From positions 62,001-126,000 of the forward strand of contig JAHLWZ010000222.1 in assembly GCA_020536535.1 (NCBI GenBank): a stretch of DNA of 64,000 bases, read 5' to 3'. The first letter of the stretch is position 1; every line of letters begins with the position of its first letter. A program made the position numbers and the translations under genes. The notes below the pieces were generated by a model. The model was given only the letters and a program-made list of their open reading frames with translations. It was not told the DNA's origin and made no database searches. This stretch comes from Pelomyxa schiedti (taxonomy: Eukaryota; Evosea; Pelobiontida; Pelomyxidae). Of the stretch, positions 1 to 11,512 are shown piece by piece.

Positions 1-201
1 GTATGTGCCCTGTACAAATCGCACACCAAGGCACGTTTTTCCAACAGCTTTTTGTTTTTTGTTGACAAACAAAGAAGAAAGTGAAATAGTGGCTGTGTTG
101 CCCAAAAAAACTGTCCATTTGACGTTGTTGATGACAAAGAACAACGACACACATTGTGTGCCAAGTAGCACGTATTTGAGATCTGACTCGTCGTCGGCCA
201 T
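1..201 (-). CDS. Rab/Ras-like small GTPase, N-terminal part (runs off the left edge)
   Basis: The ATG lies at 201-199 and the frame reads MADDESDLKYVLLGTQ. A GT-AG intron beginning gtgtgtcg and ending in aaaaag then joins to SVGKTCLGVRFVQGTY. The splice restores a complete P-loop GTQSVGKT (GxxxxGKT), followed by the RFVxG stretch usual in Rab proteins before switch I. Rab GTPases recruit effectors to membranes in vesicle traffic. Switch regions, the NKxD motif and any C-terminal cysteines lie outside the window, so the subfamily cannot be named. The gene is head-away from the kinesin tail, with about 210 bases between them. The intron placement is inferred from the perfect P-loop it produces. 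Confidence 0.75.
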   Translation of the reverse strand, partial: MADDESDLKYVLLGTQCVSLFFVINNVKWTVFLGNTATISLSSLFVNKKQKAVGKTCLGVRFVQGTY

Positions 202-415
202 TACACACGGTTTACAACGCCTTTTGTTTGTTTTTTTTTATTTTTCTGGCGATTTTTTTTTTGCGATTGATCGCTCGGAAAAAATGAAGAGATAATGAAT
301 GAGATCAGATTGCATCAACCAAGGTCAGGGGAGGGACGTCAAAGGAAAACTAAAACGCAAAAATTCAAGAACGCATGCCGCTTTCGGAATGGTGTTTCGG
401 TTTTCAAAATGAGGT

Positions 416-3400
416 TTATACAGAGGATGTGGGAATGTTAGTGGGAAGTGGTGAAGTTGAGGAATAATGACGTGGTGTTGTTGGTGGGGGTGTTGTGGAG
501 GCTGAAAGAGGTAATGTGGATGATGCTGGACTGGTGGTGTTGTTAACAATGGGTTCCATCACCCCCAATGCACCTTTGTTTATTGTAAATGTTAACATCC
601 TTTACTAATGTTATTTTTATTGAGGAGATACCTGGGGAGGGAGAGGTGGTGATTTGAGAAGCCGCTCTGAAAGCAATAAGAAAAACGGGGGAGAAAAAAA
701 TTAGTAAAAGCCGCACTCGACGTTACTGCTGTCTTGCTTTGCTGCTCGTTTCTCGAGAGTGAGAAGATGCTTCTCTTTAGCCTCTAAAGCTCTTGAAGTG
801 TCTTTTTTTTTTTATAGTCAGACCTTAATATACGAAGCACTTCCTCACCTTCATGCTCCAAAGCAAGCTTTTTTGCCTCAATTTGGGCCTGGGTAAATGA
901 GACAAGGTTATTACATACTATGAAAGGTACTTTTTTTGCTTCAGCCGAGACATGCTCCAGCTTTCTCTGGAGTGCGTCTATTTTCCCCCTTAATTTATCC
1001 TCTGTACTCTTTATGGACTTGGAAAGCCGTAGCTTTTCGTACTTCTCATATACTTCACTCAATTGCATTTCCAAGTCCATGACCTTTAGGATTTTTGAGG
1101 TGGGGTTTTCAAATACTCGTACTTTAAGGCACCGGTTTTCCAGATCCTTTATTAGACTATTTTTTATTGCTGTGGACTCAACAAGTTGAATTTGCTGAAA
1201 AGGAAAATTTAGTGGATTACAGGGCAAAGGGACAATTAAGCAGGAGGCATACAGATTCTTGTTTTACAGTGACAAGTTCATTTTCAAGCTTGCGTATTAA
1301 GGCTGAATCGTTTCTACTACTTTGTAGAGATGACGCCTTGCAAGAATTTGTGTAAGATATGTACAAAGACACAAAGTATACCTGAAGTAAACGAAGTTGA
1401 TCGCGGTAAGACGTAATTGCTCTAGCTAAAAATGAGTTGGAGATTTTGGATAGTTGAAAGTACTTGGTCAAGTCGGTATTGTGAGAGAGTTGTGTGTTCA
1501 GTTCCGCTTTTAGCAAGTCAATCTCCGCTAGAAGTTCTTGTTCCTTAGAAGTAGACTACGTTGAGCAGAAATTACATAAGCGGTGGCTTTTTTACTAACT
1601 CCAACTGCATGATTTTTATACCTGTTGACTAGCTGATGCCTCTTCAACAGATTTGTCACATTCTGAGCTAAGGTCAAGATCCCTTGAGCCCGAATCCTTT
1701 TGCATTGGAAAAGTGTAAAAGAAAGAAAGTAACTAAGTTGATACGTACTGGTGGTAGTGCTGATATTTGGGTGCCAGTTTCTTCTCCACTTGGTACATTT
1801 TCCTTTTACTGTGAGTTAATTATGAAAAAAGAAGAGGGAGTGAACTTTCAAATCTTTCACGTCTCTTGGTGCATCATAGGAAACGTCAGTGATTCGAGAA
1901 TGAGTTAACGGAATAGCTTGAGGGCTGAGAGGAGGTTTTTCCTCTGTTCGAGTTTCGTGATCAACGACATCCAAATTCGGCGAAATGGTTGTTTGAGTTT
2001 CATGGCTCAAAACAGGCCCTGCGAGAGTGGGGGGTGCAACAGGAATATAGGTTAAAGGAGGAAGCATAGTGATTGTCCTGGTGGGATCTAGAGGGCGAAC
2101 CTGAGGAGATATCATTAAATAGAAGTAACTTGTTTAGAAGAGCTGGCCGAACTTGGGGTAATGAGCAAGGGAAGTTGGTAAATTCAGGTATTGTTTGTGG
2201 TTCTCTCTCAAATACTAGCTTCTCGGTTTGAGTCTCCTTATCGAAAGACTATTGTCTATAAGTCGAAACTTACATTTTCTAGGAATATACACAAGAAGAT
2301 GAACCAGTTGTTTCATCACCTACAACAGAGTCCATTCCAAAATCAAGAAACGAAAGCTACAACGTATTACAGAGAAATTTAACTTTTTAAAGATACATCT
2401 TGTGGAGTTTGGAGCGTATTGTAGAGCTGATCTATTTGGTTCATTCCGCGTTCTAATACTCCTTTAAGGTGATCTTCATGTTCTTCTAATTCCACCTGAG
2501 TTATTAGTAAAAAAGTACACCTCTAATGCTCACACATTTGGTGCTAAAGTATCTGATATTGTAGACGTGTCTGTGGGTATTGAGAGAAATTGTTCTCCAT
2601 CCAAGTGGTCAGGGAACGAAAGGGAAGACCTTTCATTTGAACTCTAATAAAATATCGAAGGGCTTAAGTATGAGGTGTGATAGGCTAGCTGCACAAGATA
2701 AAGATTTACATGGCTAAGTTTTTCCAACTCATTTTTCAGTTTTTCGATCTCAGTTTTTAATAATTCAATTGTGACACTCTTTTCGCGGCTCTCGAATTGT
2801 GCCTGTTGAAGAGATGCTGTCATTTCTTTCAGCTTTTGTTTCAGCTCTATGTTTGGCTAAATGCAATAGTTATAAAATAAAAGAAGTTAGTGAAGCTGAA
2901 GCTTACTTTGAAAGACTCATTTTGTTTTGATTGCTCCAATTGTTGTTTGAACTCGAGTAATGTTTTATGTGCAACTTCCACCTCTTGTTCCTGCAAAGTA
3001 AGTTACAAGCCATTGCGTAAATGGCCAAGGAAAAAGTACTTTCTCTAATAGCATATCTTGGAGAGCATCTTGTAATTCTAGAGCTTGATTTCTTTCTTCC
3101 TCGGCCAGGTTCAATTTGATCTCAAGAAGGTCTCCCCTTTCTATATGTATAAGGTAAAATGGAAGCGCAAGCTAGACATACTTTTTAGTTCAGCCACGTT
3201 TGGTAGTGCTAAGGCCAGATTCTTGTCAGAAAAATCTCCTAGTAAAGTGAATTTTAAAATCCCAGTGCGGAGAGGGGAAATAAAACCAGTCTTAATCACA
3301 GACAGCTCTTCCTGGAGACTTGCTACAACTTGATTCAATCTTTCCACTTCTGATTCACTTTTAAAAAGAGCTGCCTTTAATTCCACGGAGCTTCTTTCAA

Positions 3401-5050
3401 TATTGAGTTTAGCTTTGTTTTTTATTGTCTTTGCCCTATTTGGGGAAATGGGCCACTGTAAGTTGGCAAAGGAAAACGAAACTATTCATTCACCGTTGCC
3501 CAAATCTCAGGGTAGAAAGAGTTTCCTCCATGTTTAGTATTGAGGGTGAACAATTAATTATCCTTAGGGAAAAGATGAACGAAAGAAAAAATGCCAATTT
3601 CTTACAGTGTCGTTTTGGAATTTCCACCCAGACTTTCTTGTAAAAGTCGGGTTAACTTTGAATCCCTTGTGAAATGGTAAAAATAGAGGCCAGCTGTACC
3701 AAATGTACCTATAGGGGATATGTGCGGACTGGCAATTTTTAGCTGGAGAACTGCCAAAAAAATGAGAAATACCTTTCCGTCAGTCAAAGAATTGATTACA
3801 TTTCCAAGGGCCGCCAATGATTTATTAATCATCTGGGTTTCTTTCAGTGTACAACCACATACGAGAGACCGCCCCAGCTAATTTCACATAAGTTGGCTTG
3901 AAGTGAATATAGTTAATTTGAGTGGTGCACTAACCTTTTCGGAACCCGCCTAATGGAATTATTAGAACATGAGTGAGTAGCGTTCATAGAATAAGTTGTA
4001 GAAAAATTAAATCTCACCAAGTCAACTAGATAAAGCTTGCCTGTAGAAAGGGTGCCATCACGTCTGTCCCGTTGCTTGACAGTGAACATGAAAACACTGT
4101 GACTTCTTGAACTTCTTGGGTTCATCTCTTTTGTCTTTAAGTTGTGACAAAGGGACACAATGAATAACCTGTTTCAGCTGTCGCTCTATTTTGATGTCCA
4201 ATCTGAAGGACAGCCATAACGTCTTCTGGAGTTGAAACAGCCAATTCAGTTTGGCCTTCTACATACACCCCCTTTATCTTTTCCTCACGGACTTTTAGGT
4301 TATCTCGTTTAACTGTATTGTTAAAGTGAATCTTCAAGAAAAGAGGTGCCAACCAACCGTCAAGTAGGTCACGTATTCTTTCCAGATAAATTTCAAGGAA
4401 ACTTGTATAAACAGACACTTCCATATGAGCAGGTGCATGGTGAACTGCTACAAACAAATCATGCACAACTCGTGGGACTATTCCTTTGAGGTCTTCATTA
4501 TCCATTGCTGGGCCCTACATCACTGTGGTTTGGTTTGGGGTGACTATGCTATACGGGGTTGACAAACTTCCATTGTATACGTTTTCCCTGAAGCTGTTTG
4601 GCCATAGACGAACACAGTCGCATTATAGCTGAAAAAGAGGTTTCTCACTCACAAAGAAAAGGGCAGGGAAGAGAATACCCTTCCATGACAGAGGCTATAC
4701 AAGACTTGGCAGAGTCATCATATATTTCTTTCATACGTCAGAATTTCGAATTGAACAAGGGGATAAACAAGGAAAAACCCTCTTGCGTTGCACGGCCATC
4801 AAAGCATTTATCAAAAGTAAAAAAGTGGCCCTAGCGAAAATGCACAATTATTTTGTTGTGATTTGGCATATGACTTAATTACAATGCCTGCCACGTCTAT
4901 GTTGGACCCGCCCAAAAAAAATTGTTGTTGGAGGGAAGGGAGGATCGTTACCTTAACTTCAACTGCATTTGGAGTCAAAAATTGGACACAGTTGGAGCCG
5001 CCATCAGGCTCCAGAGGTCGCACTCGAAGCACCACCCTTATTCGTTCCAT
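416..5050 (-). CDS. Kinesin-1-like heavy chain (plus-end microtubule motor)
   Basis: Start ATG at 5050 gives [18 protein letters not shown], the first strand of a kinesin motor. Later exons give [16 protein letters not shown] (P-loop), [11 protein letters not shown] (switch I), KLYLVDL (switch II start), [35 protein letters not shown] and [12 protein letters not shown], in the order of an N-terminal kinesin. The segment around [18 protein letters not shown] resembles kinesin-1 most. From about 3.4 kb down to 0.75 kb the exons are Glu/Lys/Leu-rich coiled coil. A last Ser/Thr/Pro-rich exon ends at 416; a shorter reading would stop at 701. The motor would carry cargo along microtubules, with the stalk dimerising it. 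About a dozen short introns are inferred, so exon borders are approximate. Confidence 0.85.
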
Positions 5051-5234
5051 ACAGATCCCCGAAAATATTATTCGTGATTTACGCAAAAAACAGAATCGTT
5101 TCAAAAGACGGTGGTGTCTGGGTTCGTGAGGGCATTTACGTTGAGGCACAATTGTGGGTGCAGAATAGGACGGAAACCCTAAGTTGAAGGATAAGGTTAG
5201 TTTTGGAGTCCGACAACCTCCTACTTGCTGAGAT

Positions 5235-5956
5235 TCAGAATTGCTCAGAGAGCTTTGCCCAGTTATTCTTTTTTTCCCTGAGTAGTTGCAGTGCATCTTC
5301 AGGCGACTTGGCATGACCACCAAACTGGAAGGACATTAGGGAATATTTGTTGTCTTTGGGCGCAGTTACCTAGCTCGCATGAAAGGACTGTGCAACTTCT
5401 TTTCTTCCTGGAAAGTAGTCGGAACAGCGGGGTTTCCCTTAGATTGTTTCTCTTTGGCGCAGTGCAGTTTGCGGGATAGCCTCGTTAGATGATTGGAACC
5501 GAGGATGGACAATGATGTGCTGGTTTTCAGGGTCGATTGTAAGAGCAAATTCAAGATTCCTTCATGCCCTGGGTAAATTTTTGTGTCCCCCGGAAGTATT
5601 CTGCGCAATTACACGTTCATCCTTTGACAGCACAACCGGATTTGTTCGTATGCATCAATAAATACGTTCAATCCTCCAACGTGGTCCTTGTAGAAATCAA
5701 AAAGGAAAAAAAAAAGGTATCAGACTCACGTGTGATGGTGGGTAACGAGAACAGCAACTACCACGCCCGAGCATCTGCGCACCGCACGTGAAACATATCT
5801 GACGTCCGGAACGTCCACAACAACCACTTCCCCTCCACCAATATCAACGATGTATGACAGGTTTTGAGCCCCTGCGCACTGCACAACCTCAATATTCATC
5901 CCATAATTCCAAACCAACGCCTCGCTTAGTCGTGACCCCTTTTGTTCTGTTGTCAT
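5235..5956 (-). pseudogene. Glyoxalase II (hydroxyacylglutathione hydrolase) relic
   Basis: The first exon, from ATG near 5956, is intact and ends in the metallo-beta-lactamase motif. Spliced to the next exon it reads THHHTDHVGG, the metal-binding HxHxDH. Soon after, the frame meets a TAA. The next recognisable piece is LPGDTKIYPGHE, which normally lies about 90 residues further on, so the central segment (including the GDTLF region) is missing. The tail then changes frame: GHEG is in one frame, EFALTIDPENQHI in another, KGNPAVPTTFQEEK in the first again, and GHAKSPEDALQLL in a further one. Glyoxalase II hydrolyses S-lactoylglutathione. With a deletion, a stop and several frameshifts this copy cannot encode it. 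No intron arrangement I tried repairs it. Confidence 0.75.
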
Positions 5957-6044
5957 TCCAGCCGTGGGTGTTCCGAACAAAATTCTTCATCAACAAACAA
6001 GTTGGTTTTTTCCAGGTTTTGTTCGGAAGTACACTGTGGTCGCG

Positions 6045-7064
6045 ATGGATCCCACAAGCGCGGCAACGGAGACCACTGTGAGTTGCAGCAGTAGCAGTGC
6101 AGGAGTGACCAATTCTGCAAGTGCCACGTCGCCAACACCCATAATGACGGAGCTGCTTGTCGGTGGAACCGGGGGATCGCAGGTCAAAATGTTCGTGAAG
6201 GAGTCCACGCTACGCAGAATTCCCTATTTTGAAAAAGCCATTTGGGGAAACTTGGCCACTCCACGTAATGCAGCTGGGATTCCTGTGTTTGAGTCTATGA
6301 ATGGTGTGTAGTGTGAACTTACAGTGATTCATGGTCAATATTATATACGATAGCACAGTCTTGTATTCCATAAGTCACTTATGTCTCATTCTCTCACACA
6401 ATAGAAAAGCACCTCGCCGCGGTCTTTATGTATGCAGAAAGGGAGAAGCCTTCACCGAGATTTTTACTTTGTGGACTATCCCGGACTTCCTCTGCAGAAG
6501 ACTTAGTGAGACTTTTAGGTTTTATTATATTGTTTATGTAATTCAGTTTGACTTCTTGTAGACTTCCTATGCTTGCTTCCAACTGTTCCAAATCTTGAGA
6601 CACTGGATTCGATGCTGAAAGATCTGACATCAGAATTTGAGGATATCTATGAATGGCACAAAGCAAACAAGAAGGGAGCAAGAGATGCAGCCGCGTTACT
6701 GGTAATTACTCTGTGCTTGCACGGTTTCGATTTCAATCATGGTCCCTCAAAGAATAAAGCATATTCAATGGTGGAGTTTGTTATTCATCATCCAGGTAGG
6801 CTGGAATTTCTCTATTTTCCATGAATGACAAAATTTACAGGCACATTTGGCTGCCGCCTCCGCCACCACACTTTTGAAGTTGCCAAAGCAACCATGCCCC
6901 TGACCACCAAGCAAATAGGCATTTTGGCAAACCTCCAAAGAAAGTGGCGGAATGTGCCCAGTGACGATGAGCGCTTCTTTTATCGTGGAGAGCATGAAGA
7001 TCTTTCTAGAAGTTCTTCTTCTGACGAGAACCCATTCGACCGAGACAGCTATTCAGATGAATGA
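6045..7064 (+). CDS. BTB/POZ-like domain protein
   Basis: ATG at 6045 gives MDPTSAATETTVS, and after a Ser/Thr-rich leader the protein reads LLVGGTGGSQVKMFVKEST and RRIPYFEKAIWGN. The VGG...TL/ST...P.YF spacing fits the start of a BTB fold. Exons continue with EKHLAAVFMYAEREK, DFLCLLPTVPNLETLDSML, a long helical stretch to VEFVIHHPG, and a last exon ending in an acidic Ser-rich tail (SDENPFDRDSYSDE) before the stop at 7064. BTB domains make dimers or link substrates to cullin-3 ligases; no partner domain is visible here. Three introns are inferred. It is divergent from the glyoxalase relic with under 100 bases between starts. The coding call is firm, the fold assignment moderate. Confidence 0.6.
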
Positions 7065-7190
7065 ACACAATTTCTTTGCTGCAAATAAAAAAAAAAGTAT
7101 CAGGTTCCTGATAGTAACAACTGAGTTGTCACTTCATCAGAATGATCTCCAAAATCGACCCTCATCAAACGAAATCAAAACAGAAACTAA

Positions 7191-8321
7191 AATGAGGCTG
7201 GCGTTGTGGGCTCGTGTTGCTGTTTTTGGTTGTTCCTTGTTTTTTGTTGCTGCACAGAACGAAGTGTTCCCACAAGTGACTTACACCAAGTGAGTACGTA
7301 ATCTCCTTCTTTCTTCATTGGGTCGAGGAAACTTGACCCCATAATTTTGCGTCCTTGTATGACACTCCAAGGGAATTTTATTGGCAAGACCCGTTCGGTT
7401 TTGCTTCATGCATTTTATCTGGAGGTTTTGGATAGATTTCGTTCCCTTGTGGGAGAACTCAACTTTAAAACAGAGGATGGTTTTACACAAGGAACAGAGC
7501 ACTTAGAATACACTGCTGTTTCAAATTGTGACGTTTCAGGTGTCATACAGCTGGTCAACTCTCCCAGTATGAAGAAGTTCAAAAAGGGAATTTTTGTGGG
7601 CCACTAAATGAGTTCTAGACTGGGGTCTACTTTTTGGTTCTTCTAGCTCCCCAATCGCCAGTTATTCGTGCATCGGCACAATTTCGAGCCTAAGGGAACA
7701 GCTCCTTATTGATGACAGTGTTTCTGATGCCACTATCTACACGTCAATAAAGTACTCTGAGAAATCTGATGATATTCAAATCATTACGCACATTACTGAC
7801 GGAACAGTACTATCCTTAAAACAATGAATAGACATTCGCATAGCTAACTCTTTTGAAATAGCCCACGTGGTCTCCAGTGAACAAATCAAGCATTAGCGGC
7901 TTATACATTCAGAACGACCTGGGGAACTCCATTCCCGTTAATGTTGATATCGGTATCCAGCCAAAGTAGTTTCTTTGCCGTTTGATTAAATGACAACAAA
8001 GGCTCCATCTACCTTGTACGGATTTCCAGTAACCCGGTGGATGAGACTCAGCTTCTAAGTACCAATACTCTTGTAATATTCAAACTGCTCCCAGCCGCTA
8101 CTATGGCGCCTCAGGGACTGAGCCTGCGATGGAGCATCCTATACTCTCTCACCGCGATTCCAGACACACCCGACGAGCAAATGGCGGAAGCAGCAGCGCG
8201 AGCCGATGGGATATCCATAGCAGCACTGATATTCACCCTCGTGGACATCTCTGTAATATCCGGCATAGCCGGTACTGTTTTGTTTAAACACATCAAAAAA
8301 GCACGCTCCCAGAGCACATAA
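7191..8321 (+). CDS. Secretory-pathway type I membrane protein (unrecognised)
   Basis: ATG at 7191 starts a clear signal peptide (basic MR, hydrophobic ALWARVAVFGCSLFFVA, then AQ), followed by a GT intron after TYTK. Middle exons are less certain but include IIDDSVSDATIYTSIKYS-like and SPVNKSSISGLYIQNDLG stretches, which look lumenal and beta-rich. The last exon ends with a single membrane span, ISIAALIFTLVDISVISGIAG, and a short basic cytoplasmic tail KHIKKARSQST before the stop at 8321. This layout (signal peptide, lumenal domain, one C-terminal span) resembles ER translocon-associated subunits, but I could not match it to a family. It could also be another ER or Golgi receptor. Exon borders between 7.35 and 7.9 kb are unresolved. 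Confidence 0.55.
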
Positions 8322-8601
8322 GCACACACCATACAAGCCTTCACACTGTGTTACTTGAAAAACAACACCAACAACATTTTCCTATTTGTTCTTTGGTTTT
8401 TTTTCCTTTCTTTTTTTTTCACCGCATCCCTCTAAGGGACACACCCCGAAAAACATTGATTAATCGTTTGTTCGGGGTCGTGCCTGTCCCTTTCCAATCT
8501 TTCTTACTTTCGAGTGCATTTTTCCTTCGCACCAAAAAAAGGAGCTGGACCGATCATCAACGACAACCAACAGCGGCGCCGTCGTGGTACCACCCCCACC
8601 G

Positions 8602-11430
8602 ATGTCCTCCTCGTCCACCTACGACGAGACGACGCCGATCGGCCCCCCGTTAGCTCCCCCGCCCCCGTCGCCGCCGCTCCCAACGACCCCGAGATCATCC
8701 ACAACCACGGCCTTCGACGCTGTCACCAGCTTCAGCATCGCCATCAACAGCAACCACGACGGCGACAGCGCCAGTGGCAATCCCACAATCAGGACCGGGG
8801 AGGGTGGCGGTGGTGGAACTGAGGAGGAGGGAACTGGGAATGCTGGGGCTACGGGTGCTGTGGTGATCAAGAGGCCCAAGGCCCACAAGGGCACGTCTAT
8901 CTTCCAACAGAAACAAAAGGAGAGATACGCCGCCGCCGCCCTTTTCCGTCGCCCGTCGTCATCTACAACAACAGGTGAAGGCGGTGATGGACTGGGCGAT
9001 CGGAACGTTGTTGTATCCCATAATAATACTGGTGATGGTGATGGTGACGGGGACTACCCACTTGGGCCGCCTCCGCCTGTGTCACCTTTGATGGTGCCTC
9101 TGGCTCCGCCTTCGGGGACTGTGTTGTTCCCATTTATAGACCCACCCCCGCCCGCGCCTTCTCCCCTTATAATTGCAATTGCACCTCCACCCCCTCTAAG
9201 TCTAACTCCAACACCAACTTCTGCACCCATTAATAGCACAGCCACACCAACATCAACATCACCAGAACAAGCAGCAGCAACAGTAACAACAACACCAAAC
9301 ACCAAACAAATCACTGGTACTAGTAATTTGACAGCTACTAGTGTTACAAATAGTACTAACCTCCAACAAACACATAAACAACCTGGTATTGTTAATATAC
9401 CACCACCACCGCCGCTGGCACTAAATGACTCTGGTAATATACCTCCTCCGTCATCACTGGTTCCACACACAACATGTGTGCCTCCATCTAGTACAACAGC
9501 AACACCTCCTCTTTCATCACTGGCACCACCAATGACAGTTCCTCCCCCATTGTTTATTCCTCCATCCCTTTCTCTCCCCTCCTCGCTTGTATTTGCTTCT
9601 TCAATGATCCCTCCCCACCCTACTCACACCCCCACTCCTCCAGCTGCAGCTGCAATGTCAGAACCATCTATTTCAGATGACCCAGCTCCGCTGGGTCTCG
9701 AGTCTGCTTCTAAAAATCATCACGACATTCCAAATATCAAGAAATTTCTGAAAGTCACTGGAACAAAAAAGACCAAAGATGGAAAGATAAAAGATGACAA
9801 GCATAAAGATCCTGAAGAAAAACATAAAACCAAAGAGGAAAAACAGAGAGAAAAAGAAGAGCGACACCGCGAAAAAGAAAAGCACAATGCACGTGACAAA
9901 ACCCCAGAATCCAGTAAGTCTAAGAAAATACACTTCCCACTAACCTGCTTCTGCACAGAGCCCCCCGATTTCCCCACAGTCTTATACCATCCCGCTTTAA
10001 CACACAGTTTCGCGGGTTTCCTAGCAAAAGAGTTTGCCCAAGAAAGTTTAGAGTTTACGAAAGTGGCTGAACAATTTGCAACACTGAAAGATGCAAATGT
10101 AGACTAACACAAACAACCTTTTTATTTTAAATCTCAGTAGGCAGCAAGAGAACTTGCACAGGTTATTTATGACAGATTTATTGCCCCAGATTCACCATCT
10201 GAATTGAATATTGATGCCCCTACAAGAGAAAAGATTGAAAAGAAGCTTGCCTCACCCAAGGTATTTTGTTGTCTATTACTCCCGGCCTGACTTGCGGTTT
10301 CTAGCCACTTCCAAGCACTTTATTTGACAGTTTACAACTTGAAATGCGCCGTCTACTTGAGTTGAACTTTTTCTCTCGCTGGTTGGCCACTGGAGAGTGG
10401 AAGTCAATAGAGTGGATACCCCACGTTGGTAAGGTGTTTTCTTTTGTTTGATATTTCTTTCCCTTCGTCAGCAACTAAAGCTATTACAGTTCAAATGCCA
10501 TCGCTACCTATCGTCCTTTATCACCCTCGGCTTAGCAACCAATTTGAAAGTTTCCTTGCACAGCATGATGCTGCACACCTTCTTTACTTTTGGAAGGATT
10601 GCTCTGCATTCTCGGAATCCTCACTATCTGGGGTTTTCCCGCTCTTTGTCGGGCTTCCTTTAACCTCGATTAGGAGCAAAGGGCAGTGCTGGCTATAGAG
10701 CTGCTTGCAAAACACGCTGCAGCAGTAAAAAGCCTACCATCCTCTATTCAGGAAGTGTACGACTCCGTTCCGCCGTCAGTGGAGCCAACATTTTTCAAAA
10801 GAGCACAGGTTTTCCCCTTCGTTTTTCCCAATCCCTCTAAATCCCAATAGGGTGGAATAGCACAGATTTTAAAGGTTACAGGTTTGTTTTTATCTCGGTT
10901 TAATGCGCCGCTAACCCCGTTCCTCCTCTCATAGATTGAACCTCCCTTCATTGGCACCCTAACAAAAGGTAGGTGAGTCACTATCCATTATGGGTCTGTT
11001 GTAGAACCTGGGTATGGCTTGAAATAGACCATGGTACAACAAAAGCCCCTTTCCTCTCCAAAAACTAACCTCAGCCTCCAGCCCAAATAATACAAATCGT
11101 CGGTGCTGTCGATCCAACACTTTACGGCACAACCCAAGATAAAAAAAAAAAGCCCGAGAGGTTCGTTCTCTATCGACTTTTACAATAAGAACCCTTACTC
11201 CTTCTCCATCCCATTCCCACAATAGCCTTGATCCAGGGATTCCACCCCCGCCACCACCCCAGGACCCAGTCCCACCACCTGCCACTATTACTTCCCCACC
11301 AGCATCTGAACCCCAGCCTCCTCCCTTTGTTGATGAGCAGGTCACTCCCCCTCCCACTGACACATCACCTGTACCTCCCCCTCTGGACCCACCTCCCCCT
11401 GATTATATACCACCCCCAACAAACCTGTGA
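8602..11430 (+). CDS. Tandem RGS-domain protein with proline-rich arms
   Basis: The first ATG in the long open frame is at 8602. About 370 residues are Pro/Thr/Ser-rich with PPPPP runs of the kind bound by SH3, EVH1 and profilin. A Lys/Glu-rich segment follows (DGKIKDDKHKDPEEKHK), then an RGS domain: ALTHSFAGFLAKEFAQESLEF, then YDRFIAPDSPSELNIDA, then TREKIEKKL. These match RGS helices including the INID/TREKI segment. A second, more divergent RGS copy starts VLYHPRLSNQFESFLAQHDA and continues to about 10.8 kb. The last exon is proline-rich (PPPDYIPPPTNL) and stops at 11430. RGS domains accelerate GTP hydrolysis by G-alpha subunits, so this is likely a scaffolded negative regulator of G-protein signalling. 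The middle introns are approximate. Confidence 0.75.
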
Positions 11431-11512
11431 CAAAACTAATTTTTGTTGTGTATTCAGTAAAAGAATTGGAAGTAAAAAAAACAAAACACTTTTTTTCCCA
11501 CACAAATGACCA

